The position numbers and the translations under genes were made by a program. A stretch of DNA of 64,000 nucleotides from Liopterus haemorrhoidalis (taxonomy: Eukaryota; Arthropoda; Insecta; Coleoptera; Dytiscidae), in contig OZ020622.1 in NCBI GenBank assembly GCA_963971575.1, positions 14,918,279 to 14,982,278 on the forward strand, given 5' to 3'. Below are positions 33,209-42,569 of this stretch, one piece after another. Numbering within the stretch: the first letter of the stretch is position 1; the number at the start of each line of letters is the position of its first letter. The notes under the pieces were generated by a model. It was not told the origin of the DNA. It made no database searches and saw only the letters and a program-made list of their open reading frames with translations.

Positions 33209-34261
33209 AAAAATTGATGTGAAGTATGAATTTTCACACATTTCAGGGTTTTGCAGGTATTTAGTAAGTGAATGATGATTATTTAGGATGCCAAAACAAA
33301 TTTTATGTTAAAATATTTTTTTATGAATTTTAATTCGAATGCATATTACCATTATTTAAGTTTCTAAAGATGTGCAGCATTTTTTTTATACATCAAGGTT
33401 CCTTAAGATTTTGAAAATTGCGCCTATGGCTTCCATTGGTTGTTTTTAGTCATAGCTCCTCCCCTTTGATTTCGTGTACATTCAAATATAGAATTAAATT
33501 ATAATTTCAACAATTTCCACTGGTTATTAAATTTACGCTTTTAAAAATTAAATGCATCAATTGCCAAAATATAACCAGAATTTTGAAAAAATATTTTAAA
33601 TAATATAAAAATGCAAAAAAAAAAAAATAAAAAATAATATTGTCTTCTCCCGTGGGATTCGAACTAATTTTCTTGGGCAGAATTCCAGTATGTTAGCCAC
33701 TGCACCAAGATACACGTTACTGTTTAGCGTGTTATATAACTATTAGTTTTCAACATTATTAGCAAAAAAACACAAAAAATGCTTTTTTTTCCAAAAACAT
33801 AATCTGATCAAAAATTCCTGTTGTACTATTCCGGTTCACACCAATGTACATTACTTAGAATTTTTTCAGATTTTTAGTTTAAACCATCTGGGCTACAGGG
33901 TGTGGGACAAAATTTTTTTTGCACAATTTTGGCAAAAATTCCTTCAAAATAATTTATTTTGCAAAAACAAAAATTTGATCGTTAATCCACGTACCAAGGG
34001 CTTTCATTTGACACCCTACTCAGAATTTAAAAAAAATATTTTTTTTTCGATGAGCATATATTTGTTTGTATTTTTAGGGGGATATGTTTTTTAGATGTTT
34101 TAGTATTTTTCCTATGTGCGGGTCAAAGAGTTGTATAAGCATGCCAAATTTCAACTCTCTAGGTTTAGCCGTTTGGCTACAATTTTTACCGAACAGACAG
34201 ACAGACAGACGACAAAATGACGGTATAAGGGTTTTTTGGTCATACCTACAAAACCTTAAAA
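33209..34261 (-). mobile_element. Family A element, complete copy
   Basis: Read on the minus strand: left end TTTAAGGTTTTGTAGGTATG near 34240-34259, a short TCTG tract (34197-34210), the conserved block, a tRNA-like core (33645-33735), the second conserved block with CCATAGGCGCAATTTTC, and the end CCTGCAAAACCCTGAAATGTG. It lies in the hAT relic. Confidence 0.85.
33645..33735 (-). other. tRNA-like core of family A
   Basis: On the minus strand TTGGTGCAGTGGCTAAC (A box) and GTTCGAATCC (33655-33664, exact B box) are 40-50 bp apart. The intervening sequence is unlike that of the other copies. Confidence 0.6.
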
Positions 34262-34362
34262 ATGATATACTCGCGGGCCAGATTGAATGGGGTTTTGGAT
34301 AGTCATCACGGGCCGGACAAAATGAGGTAACGGGCCGTAGGTTGCACATGACTGGCCTAAAC

Positions 34363-35262
34363 CAAAGAAATAATCTATACTTATAAGTATAGATTTCGTA
34401 AGTATACTTACGAAATCTAAATATGTCTCATTAAAAAATTATCTTCGTGTTTTTCATAAATATTTATGATTTTATATGATTTTAAAACAATAGTATCTGA
34501 TCTATTGTTTTGTTAAATGAACAATAAATTAAACAATATTATTAACAATAAAATTATCTAGCTGGATGTTTATGAAACATTACAATATTAAACAAATATG
34601 ACAGTGTTTTGTTAACATAGCTAACATTAATTTGCTATGAATTGAAATAATTAAAGGAATCAATTAGTGGGAGTTTCATCATGGGAAATCTGGCAAACAA
34701 ATATTTTCCCAACTATCAAACTTTTTGTGAAAAGCGAAATTTTCACCATTTCTTATCTCAATGGACGATTTATTTAAATAAAATACATTCAGTTAGAAAT
34801 TATAGCGAGATAGTCCTAATAATGATAAAAATGTACGTTTACTTTTTAAGTGGTCATCAAAAAGATAGTTTTTTATTTCTCATATCAAATATTTCTTAAT
34901 AAAAATGTTTTAATGTGGGCCATTCTAATTTAAACATGGTCATTAACAGTGCTTTTAGTCGCATCATTAACCCCGCTCAGTTACACTACACCTTATAAGT
35001 CAACCCATAATGTATGCCCACACATTTTATTATTTACATATGACTCGTTTGTTCGGTTTTGATTGTGATCTTTATGCTGGCTGACTAAGCGGAGCGAATT
35101 AGGCATTTTCACTTTCACGAAATATGAATCTAGTTGACAATTTTTAATTACAGCTAGGTCAAGTACTCAGTAAAATTATTTCAAATACCAAAAATTGATC
35201 ATAGTATTTCAAATCGCAAATACTGTAATTCACCACTCATAAAGAGTATTTGAAATATTAAA
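34363..35262. other. No gene; 28-bp perfect palindrome at 34391-34418
   Basis: The palindrome reads AGATTTCGTAAGTA and its inverse with no spacer. Downstream sequence is AT-rich. An open frame of 72 codons at 34681-34899 has no recognisable similarity. ATTTCAAATA words near 35180-35255 are early units of the minisatellite seen at 36790. Confidence 0.5.
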
Positions 35263-35264
35263 TA

Positions 35265-36550
35265 CCAGGTCTACAAGTATGAAATGCGGATTTTTTTTTT
35301 AAATAAAACACATTAAACTCAAAAGAACAATAAAAGTTTATTTATTCAAAGTATGCTCCATTAGAAGTAATGCATTTTTCCCATCTTTCGGGCAATTTGT
35401 GAATACCTCGCCAGTAGAACTGTTCCCCTTTCCCCGCAAACCATTCATCAAACCATTCTTTCACATTTTCATATGAACAAAAGTGCTGCTCGGGAAGTGC
35501 GTGACCCATCGATGCGAACAAGTGGTAATCTGAAGGGGCCAAGTCTGGTGAGTAAGCGGCATGGGGTAGCACTTCCCACTTGAGTGCCTCCAATGTGTTG
35601 CAAACTGCTTTTGCCTTATGTGATGGAGCGTTTTCGTGAAGAAAGATTACCTTGTGCTGTCTTCTTTCGTATTCTGGTCGTTTTATGATCAGCGAATGGT
35701 TCAATTCGATCAGTTGTTGTTGGTAGCGTTGGGTATTAACTGTTTCACCAGGTTTTAAAAATTCATAATAGACCACACCCTTTTGGTCCCACCAAGTACA
35801 GAGCATTGTCTTTTTGCCAAAGCGATTCGGTCTTGCAGTTGATGTGGATGGTGAGCCTGGGTTCACCCATGATTTTTTGCGTTTGGGATTTTCAAAATAA
35901 ATCCATTTTTCATCGCCAGTAATGATACGATGCAAAAAAGACTTTCTTTTGTATCGTTCAAGCAAAATTTCACAAGTGTTTTTGCGTTTTTCCATCTGCC
36001 TCTCGTTCAATGCATGTGGAACCCACCTGCCGACTTTCTGGATCTTACCCATCTCTCATAGACGATTGGAAACAGCTTGTTGACTAACGCCTAACTGCTC
36101 TGCTAGTAGTTTTTGTGATTGACTATCGTCTTCCTGTAGCATTGTTTCCAATTTTGTATCTTCATATTTTTTTGGAGGTTTTTCATGTTCTTTGTCTGTA
36201 AGATCAAAGTCACCACTTTTGAAACGCCGAAACCATCGTTCACACGTATCTTGCGATGGAGCATATTCACCATAAGCTTCTCGAAGAAGTCGGTATGATT
36301 CAGCATCAGTTTTTTTCAAATGAAAACAAAACAGTAGTACTGTCCGCGAATGCTCTTTATTTGGCACAAAATTTGACATTTTTAACACAGTAAAACAAAA
36401 CTATATGATCACTTTTCAAATTATAACCTATACGCATTTGACACTTAATGATAACTTAACAAAACGCCATATGTGTTGAAACTTTGTACTATACACTATG
36501 TTTGCGCGGCAAGTTTGAAAAAAATCCGCATTTCATACTTGTAGACCTGG
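35265..36550 (-). mobile_element. Mariner element, near complete (copy 1)
   Basis: Perfect 33-bp inverted ends beginning CCAGGTCTACAAGTATGAAA, flanked by TA (35263-35264 and 36551-36552). Total length 1286 bp, the normal size for a mariner. The sister copy is at 57964-59237. Both lie near the same AAATACTAGGG minisatellite. Confidence 0.96.
35342..36388 (-). pseudogene. Mariner transposase with one in-frame stop and an altered catalytic residue
   Basis: The gene is 348 codons long, the expected size, from ATG 36388 to TAA 35342. One TGA at 36056-36058 splits it; the sister copy has CGA there, so a C-to-T change explains it. Domains: N-terminal paired helix-turn-helix (CERWFRRFKSGDFDL; QLGVSQQAVSNRL), WVPHALNE linker, and the catalytic core with ITGDEKWIYF (first Asp), LHENAPSHKA (second position) and YSPDLAPSDYHLF (third Asp). 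At the second position this copy has Glu where the sister has the usual Asp. Either change should prevent normal activity. Confidence 0.93.
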
Positions 36551-36552
36551 TA

Positions 36553-36789
36553 CTTTTAAAATGTAATTGAAATAATGTATTTCGAATGCTTTAATAATTA
36601 TTGAAATTGCCAAATGTGAATTTTTAGGCCGAGGTGTTTTAATTTTTATAAAAAAAAATTACTTTGGAACAAAGAAAAAGTTCTACAGTTCTGATAAATT
36701 ATGTATTAAATAGTCAGTTCCAAGTTTTCCCGTGTTTGAAATAAATTGTTTGTGTCTACCAATTTGGAAATATAAGAGATTATTTGAAT
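36553..36789. other. No recognisable feature
   Basis: AT-rich sequence with scattered TTGAAAT words that grade into the minisatellite. Nothing else supported. Confidence 0.4.
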
Positions 36790-37085
36790 TAAGAAAATAT
36801 TTGAAATACTAGGGGATATTCGAAATACTAGGAATGATTTGAAATAGTAGGGGAATATTTGAAATACATACTAAGGGAGATTTGAAATAGTACGGATGAT
36901 TTAAAATACTAGGGACATATTTGTAATACTAGGGAAGATTTGAAATACTAGGGGAGATTTGGAAATACTAGGGGATATTTGAAATACTAGGGAATATTTG
37001 AAATACTAGAGAATATTTGAAATACTAGGGAAATATTTGAAATACTGGGGAAATATTTGAAATTCTCGAGAAATATTTAAAATAT
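36790..37085. repeat. Minisatellite, ~19-bp unit TTTGAAATACTAGGGAAATA
   Basis: About fifteen degenerate units of 17-21 bp are present. The same unit occurs at 57096-57320, also a short distance from a mariner copy. Confidence 0.85.
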
Positions 37086-37109
37086 GTATTATGCATGTTA
37101 TATATATGT

Positions 37110-38445
37110 CATTATATATATATATTCTTTATTCCCTAGGCCTTGCGGCGTTCAGGGTATTAACCATTACAAAAAATAAAACAATCAATCCAAAAAATAA
37201 ATAAATAACAATCCAATACAATTTACAATGTTTTTTCTCTCTTTTCTACCTTCTTGCTCCAAAGTCCCTCTCCTTCTTCCTATTCTCCTTCTGGTTTCCC
37301 TCTCCGATCTCCTTCCTTCTTGCTTCCAGTTCTCTCGCCCATCTTTGATTTATTTTATTTCATTCTCTTCCCTTCCAATCATTTCTTCACCCCTCGTCCT
37401 ATCTCTCTTCCTTCGTTCCCATTTCTAGGTAACCTCATCCCCCTTCCTTCCTTCCATTTCTCCCCTTCCGCTTCCCACCGGGTCTCCTCCTTCTTTCCTT
37501 TACCCCTTCCTGTTATCCTTCCCCAATCTCAATCCTTCTTGCCTCTAATTCCCTCGCCCACCTCTCCCACCTTCCATCTTCGTGCAACAGGTCTAATGTG
37601 CTCCCCGACCATACTGTCATCTCTCTACACCTCTTCTCGAGGTGCTCTATATCTTTCTCATCCTCCCCGCACATCCTGCACATCTTTTCCTCCTGTTTCC
37701 TCCAATATCTATTTCCTCTCTCTTCATTCCCGCACCTTAGCCTCGCAATCCTCCTAACTCTCCCTCCTAACCTTCCTCTTTCTCCCTTCAAGTAGCTTGG
37801 TACCCCTATAGTTCTGACCTCCTTATATCTCCCTGCGCTCCTTGATTTGTCTATTCTGACTGTCCTTTCTTGCTCCCCCACTTCCTTATTCCTCCTCCAC
37901 AACTCAATCACGCTTATCTATATTTTCTTCTCCTTTCCACCTCTGTCGCATCCACTTCGCATCTCCAGTAATACTCCTTTCTCATTTCCCTCCATGCGTA
38001 CCATCTTCCTTTCTGTTCCTCTGGCTCTTTCCTCCCAGCATTCTCATTATTTTTTTGTCTGTTTCTATTCTAACTTTCTCCTCGTACTTAACCGCCCTCC
38101 TTCCTGTACCCACTTTCATCTTATCCCTTTTCAGTTCCTCTCTTACAATATACCCTGGTGTTGTTCTATCTACCCCTAAGATCCATCTCAAATACCTCTC
38201 CTGTACTCGTTCTACCTTCTCCCATTCCTTCCATCCCCAAATTTCCACCCCATATAGCAGGATGTTTTTAACCACGGCGTCAAACAACCTCAATATCCAT
38301 CTAATATCGTCGCTAAACTTCCTCTCTCCTATACTCCACAGCTTCCCCATGACTATCCTTGCCTTCTTTACTCTTTCCGTTATGTGTAGTTCAGCCCCAT
38401 TGTTCCTCGTTAGTACATAACCTATATACATATATACATATATGT
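37110..38445 (-). pseudogene. Non-LTR retrotransposon (LINE), 5'-truncated
   Basis: On the minus strand, 38431-37982 encodes the C-terminal side of a reverse transcriptase: YIGYVLTRNNGAE, WSIGERKFSDDIRW, LLYGVEIWGWKEW, RYLRWILGVDRTTPGY. After a frameshift, 37911-37513 continues with RVRRIARLRCGNEERGNRYW and a terminal Cys motif CRMCGEDEKDIEHLEKRC. The 3' end lies near 37120 (AATAAAGAATATATATA on the minus strand). The fingers and palm with the FADD motif are missing. The strong purine bias of the coding strand (GAAGGAGG-type codons) is typical of this family. A worse copy is at 23215-23835. Confidence 0.83.
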
Positions 38446-38824
38446 TATTATATATGTATCATATTTGTTGTGTTGTAAATAAAATTTTATGGAACAATAC
38501 GAACTTGTTAATCTAGATTTTCAAGTTTTGGTTAAGGTTCAATATGTTAAGGTTACATTCATTAAGATATTACAAATGTCAAATTGTCAAATATGAAATT
38601 AACATGTCAAAATAGAGAAACATAAACATTAATGTCAATTTAATGTCAATTATTTTGAAAGGTGCTATTTTAGAATTACCTCCCTAAGATGATAATATAA
38701 ATATACAACACAAATAATTAAGTTTCCCACTTAGTTACGTATTACTCCAAACTATCGTTTGAGAAACATATCGACATTATTGTCAAGACAGCATATAAAA
38801 ACCTGGGTATTATCATCAGGTCTT
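38446..38824. other. No gene; partial match to sequence near 51690-51850
   Basis: Words such as GGTTAAGGTTCAATATG and CTTAGTTACGTATTAC recur, mostly inverted, around 49405 and 51630-51830. This suggests a further dispersed repeat whose ends I cannot define. Confidence 0.4.
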
Positions 38825-38832
38825 GTAAATAC

Positions 38833-40005
38833 CAGGGATGGGGAGTCGATAGAAAAATTATCGACTCACGACTCTCGGCTCCGGAGTCGGTGTTTTTGAA
38901 AATCGACTCCAACTCCGACTCCGACTCCCGACTCCTTTCACTCGTAAATTGTAAAGTCTATTCCAAATGTTTAAGCGGAACTAAATGGAATTTTTATTTT
39001 CTTAATTATTCTCTGAATTATCACGAGTTCAAAAAATAACGTTCAAAGTAGGCTTTTGTTAAACAAAATTATTCAAAGCCTCATTCAATACTTAAAAGTT
39101 AGTAGATTTCAATATCTAATTCCGCTTAAACCAAAGAAACAGACTATACTTACATTAAAAATCTTGGGTTGGGGTGAGCTGTTTTTAATAAATGTCATTT
39201 ATATTTCATCTTGACTATTGAGTCATTTTTAATACAAATATAAAAAAATTAGTTTAAAAAAAAATTGTTTTGTATTTTATATAAAGTCTGTTCCTTTGGT
39301 TTAGGCGGAACTATATTTTCAATTCTAATTACTTTTACCGTTTGATTGATCCTTTTGATCATTTTGTTCAGGAAAAGCCAACTTTACAATATATTAAAAA
39401 AAAAATAGCTAATGACAACTTACAAAAATGAAAATTCCGGTTAGTTCCGCCTAATTGTTTGGAACAGACTGTACTTTATTATTCATAACATGTCACTTTT
39501 TTCTTTTGACATAGATTTTTAGATTTTAGCAGCCAACATGCAACATGAAATAATCACAAAGCTCGTTACAACTTGAGAAAATAAAAATCCTGTTTAGTTC
39601 CGTTTTAACGTAATAAACAAAGTATACAGAAAAAGAAAAATTAGATATGACTAAACACAAAAATCTTTATCCTACATCATTAATCTGTTAATACTAGTAA
39701 TATAATTAAATGTTTAACTGGAAAACATGAAGGAAACCGTGTAAAACCGGTATTGAATATTTTTAATTTCATTTTCGTTCATGAACAGAGAACAAAATGT
39801 CGTTCCTGTTTCCGTTCTTTAAAAAATTCTGGTAGTATGGTATTTTGCTTTCGTTTTAGGATTGTTTACATCCTTGATAAAAATGTAATCAAAGAGTCGG
39901 GAGTCGATAACATTTTCCGACTCCCGACTCCGACTCCGACTCCTCCAAAAAGCTTCGACTCCTCGACTCCCGACTCCCGATTTCGACTCCGACTCCCCAT
40001 CCCTG
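38833..40005. mobile_element. hAT element with GACTCC-rich ends and 8-bp target duplication
   Basis: GTAAATAC is duplicated at 38825-38832 and 40006-40013. Ends CAGGGATGGGGAGTCG and CGACTCCCCATCCCTG are perfectly inverted. Both ends continue into dense runs of CGACTC/GACTCC hexamers (38875-38940; 39896-39992), likely transposase-binding repeats. The middle is replaced by family G MITE copies. The open frame at 39753-40064 is a by-product of the hexamer runs. Confidence 0.92.
38953..39625. mobile_element. Family G MITE cluster, nested
   Basis: Two short G units are clear: 38953-39146 (GTCTATTCCAAATG to CAAAGAAACAGACTAT) and 39283-39471 (GTCTGTTCCTTTGG to GTTTGGAACAGACTG). Between and after them runs the G interior, including CTTACATTAAAAATC and TTAGTTCCGTTTTAACG, ending near 39625. 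As at 26128, the unit boundary falls at TA followed by CTTACA. Confidence 0.7.
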
Positions 40006-40013
40006 GTAAATAC

Positions 40014-40544
40014 TTTTCCAAAAACTTTATTTCAAATGTTACCAGCTCTGTTTTTAATGTTTAAAAAATAACTCTTAATTGTCAGGCTTTTAAAAGAAAG
40101 TAAATAACTCTTTGGCATTATTAAAACAATAAATTACTAGTAAATAATTTATCATATATTTGTGTTTGATATTTAAGGTGTGAGACGAAGATGGATATAT
40201 TGCGTGGAAAGAGAGGAGAGAAATGTGGGGAAAGTTGCAGTTTCGGAGATGAACTGAGCAGAACAAAAACGAGAAACTATTTCATAATTTCACCGGTGGC
40301 TTACTGTAACAAGGTCAATGCTGATAAACTAAAACGTTTTTCACCTACATTACTGGATGTTTTAATAAAATGTTCTTGATTAATAGGAGTGCTGGAGGTC
40401 AGTAGCTGAGATGACCTCTAGAACAGTGCTACTCAAAATGTGGTATGCGGGGAGGTGTCAGCAGTGGCGACTGAGACAGGGTGGTGCGGGAACAGTGCCC
40501 TCCTAAGAAAATTAATAAGGAAAACTGTACTTAAAATCTTATTT
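40014..40544. other. No gene; segment 40440-40548 is one unit of a local duplication
   Basis: From about 40440 (GGCGACTGAGACAGGGTGG) the sequence is paralogous to 47200-47300. A 62-codon open frame at 40191-40379 (MDILRGKRGEKCGES start) has no recognisable relatives. CAGTGCTACTCAAAATGTGG at 40423-40442 resembles a hAT end without partner. Confidence 0.45.
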
Positions 40545-40548
40545 ATAC

Positions 40549-40791
40549 TGTACTGTAGTAATAGCTGACAATACAGGTGATTGACACCATAGTATGTTGC
40601 AATTGGTAACATGCTATATTGCTATATTTCCAATATATATTGTCAGCAATTATACAGTATATAGAATAAGACATATGTAACATGTAGCCAGTAATTAGAC
40701 ATAAGTAATTAGTGTAGATGTTGGAGATGAATATATAATATTTAAACTCTAAATTATGTTATTTATTTCTCGAACCTAACCGGACATTACA
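40549..40791 (+). repeat. 5' LTR
   Basis: 243 bp, TG...CA ends (TGTACTGTAG ... GACATTACA). By eye it is identical to the 3' LTR. It begins immediately after the ATAC target copy. TATATAATA near 40735 could serve as a TATA-like element, and no strong polyadenylation signal is obvious. Confidence 0.96.
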
Positions 40792-40806
40792 TGGCGATCC
40801 TGCCAG
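40792..40806 (+). promoter_or_regulatory. Primer binding site for reverse transcription
   Basis: TGGCGATCCTGCCAG directly follows the LTR. TGG pairs with the CCA end of a tRNA. The TGGCGA start is like the tRNA-Arg sites of 412/mdg1 elements, but the exact tRNA is not established. Confidence 0.75.
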
Positions 40807-40912
40807 TGGAAATAAAATAATAGTGTTAAAAATATGTAATAAATGATATGTGATAAATGATAATAAGAACCACAATTAATATAATAATAAGTGAAAAAAA
40901 AAAATGTGAAAA

Positions 40913-41146
40913 ATGGGGAGTACAACTTCAAAGGAAGAGGTTGTAATAGCACAAGCAGCGAGTGGAAATGCTCAAACAAAGATAAGTGGTTTTGAACTAA
41001 CAGAGATTCTACTCCTAATACTATTAGTAGTAGTAATGCTTATCGCTGGGTCCATATTAGCCAAAAAGTGTGGACATTATCTTCGAGGCATGGTGCGTCA
41101 AGAAATCAACAGGAACGAACTCCAGAATTCCAGAGAACGAGTGTGA
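40913..41146 (+). CDS. Small leader ORF: putative myristoylated single-pass membrane protein
   Basis: 77 codons between the primer site and gag, so it lies first on the genomic RNA. The N-terminus MGSTTSKEE fits an N-myristoylation signal (Gly2, Ser/Thr at 5-6, Lys7). Residues 10-26 are small and polar (VVIAQAASGNAQTK). Residues 32-50 form a strongly hydrophobic segment (ILLLILLVVVMLIAGSILA). KKC follows at 51-53 and then a basic tail (HYLRGMVRQEINRNE). The frame is intact and the ATG is in fair context (AAAATGGGG). I do not know a named family for it. It could anchor a complex at a membrane or act in export; both are inference. The AGTGTAAGTG word at 41207-41216 might be a splice donor linking leader and downstream genes. 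Confidence 0.7.
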   Translation: MGSTTSKEEVVIAQAASGNAQTKISGFELTEILLLILLVVVMLIAGSILAKKCGHYLRGMVRQEINRNELQNSRERV

Positions 41147-41401
41147 GATTCCAGCGTCACCTACCACGTCATCCAGAGAAGCCAACGCATCGCCCTGATT
41201 AGTGAAGTGTAAGTGAATGACCTTTTTGTGAAGTGCAAGTGGACAAAAATCAACTATGTTGCAAAATAGGAGACGTAAGCAAACAGGCAATAACTTTTAT
41301 TTTTAATATTAAGCATTTTTTTAAATTGCATTATGAATTAAAAGAAATAATAGATTTCGTAATTAGGAAATTTTTGTTAGATTTGTGTTTAATTTTAATA
41401 G
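41147..41401 (+). other. Leader between the small ORF and gag
   Basis: Non-coding as far as can be seen; contains a possible splice donor near 41210. No further ORF supported. Confidence 0.4.
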
Positions 41402-42569
41402 ATGGGATCCAAATTATAAAAAATTAATGAAAAATTAAAAGACATTAGAAACTATTTAATAAAACCAAATCCAAGTAAAAGTAAACGTATAGAAAATAAA
41501 AAAAATTTTAGAAGCAAAAGATTACTATATAGAATTTGAATCTGTTATCGATGTTTTAGATAGTCAGATAAAACATAAAGAAATTCAGGAACAGGATATT
41601 AATAAAATTAAATCATTAACATCAGAAATTAATAAAACCTACAAATTAATATTAGATTTTATACCAATTGAAAATTCTGAATTCGAAATGGGTACTAAAT
41701 TTGATTTAAAGGTTGCTTTGAGCCTTTTGCCCATTATGAAAGATAATGAGAAAGAGACTCAACAACTTATAGATGCAATAGAATTTTATGATTCAATGCT
41801 TGATGATGAAAGTAAGCCACTTTTGATAAATTTTGTGCTTAAATCTCGATTATCACCAGGAGCTAAATTACGACTTAATACTAATTACGCCTCTGTTGAA
41901 CTCTTAGTGCAAGATATGAGAAAACATCTCTTAACTAAAAAATCAGATACTGCTTTACAAACAAAATTACAAAAAACTAGGCAAGGAAGTAAATCAATTC
42001 AAGATTTTGGCAAAGAATTGGAGGAATTGTTTGTCGATTTAACAATTTCACAAGCCGACGGTAATACAGACAATTATCAAATTTTAAAACCTTTAAATGA
42101 GAAAAATGCCATTAAAAGATTCGCAGACGGTCTAAGAAATCCAAAATTAAGTACAATAATTTCATCCAGAAACTACAGATCATTAAAAGACGCGATAAGA
42201 GCAGCAGAAGATGAAGAAGTATCGCGGAACGATGACCCCCAAATATTTAATATAACTAATCGGAATAGAAGTCGAGGTAGTTACCACAATACCAGATATC
42301 GTAACCATTTTGATAATAATTTTCGTTACAATAGAAATTTTGCAAATACGAGTAATTACAATAAGAATCAAAATTATCAAAGAAACTCGACACCAATGAA
42401 ATACAGAACAAACCCACGTCAGCACAACTCGCGAAATGAAACACGATCCTGTCGTGGCAGATTTAATCGCGGTAGTATTAATTATATTAATAGTGAGGTA
42501 GGTCAAACGGGTCCAAGTTCAAAATCTGATTCATCACAATCAGCCCTAAATTATTTTTTTCGAGACTAA
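41402..42569 (+). pseudogene. gag: gag, broken near its 5' end; open frame 41688-42569
   Basis: The intact stretch from ATG 41688 gives 293 codons; coding character in that frame extends up to 41493. A better start is the ATG at 41402, but that frame meets TAA at 41417 and then needs a shift within an A-rich run before 41537 to join the main frame. The protein is a capsid-like helical part (QQLIDAIEFYDSMLD, KQGSKSIQDFGKELE region, KDAIRAAEDEE) followed by a nucleocapsid tail rich in Asn, Arg and Tyr (RNRSRGSYHNTRYRNH, CRGRFNRGS). There is no CCHC zinc knuckle; basic residues may replace it. The end overlaps pol by 20 nt. Sequencing error in the A run is a possible cause of the frameshift. Confidence 0.85.

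Larger units (their letters stand above)
31804..34354 (-). mobile_element. hAT element relic with 8-bp target duplication
   Basis: GCCTAAAC flanks both ends (31796-31803, 34355-34362). The terminal inverted repeats are CAGGCATGTGAAAC and GTTGCACATGACTG, with GGGCC words close to each end. It keeps only the 3' part of a transposase gene (32815-33185). It is interrupted by a mariner (31855-32617) and a family A element (33209-34261), both younger. Confidence 0.83.
31650..34378. repeat. Family G MITE copy split by a hAT element
   Basis: The left part (TTAATCGGTAAAACTTAC, then CTAGTTCTGCCTAAAC) and the right tail (CAAAGAAATAATCTATAC at 34363-34380) together form the end of a family G copy like that at 38953-39146. 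The hAT relic at 31804-34354 interrupts it. Confidence 0.65.

Noticed and set aside
37254..37757. 167-codon Ser/Pro/Phe-rich open frame
   Set aside because: It is the antisense shadow of the LINE 3' region. Composition reflects CTTCC/CTCTT runs only.
40191..40379. 62-codon open frame starting MDILRGKRGEKCG
   Set aside because: Short, no known motif, no splice or promoter context, and it lies in duplicated repeat-rich DNA.
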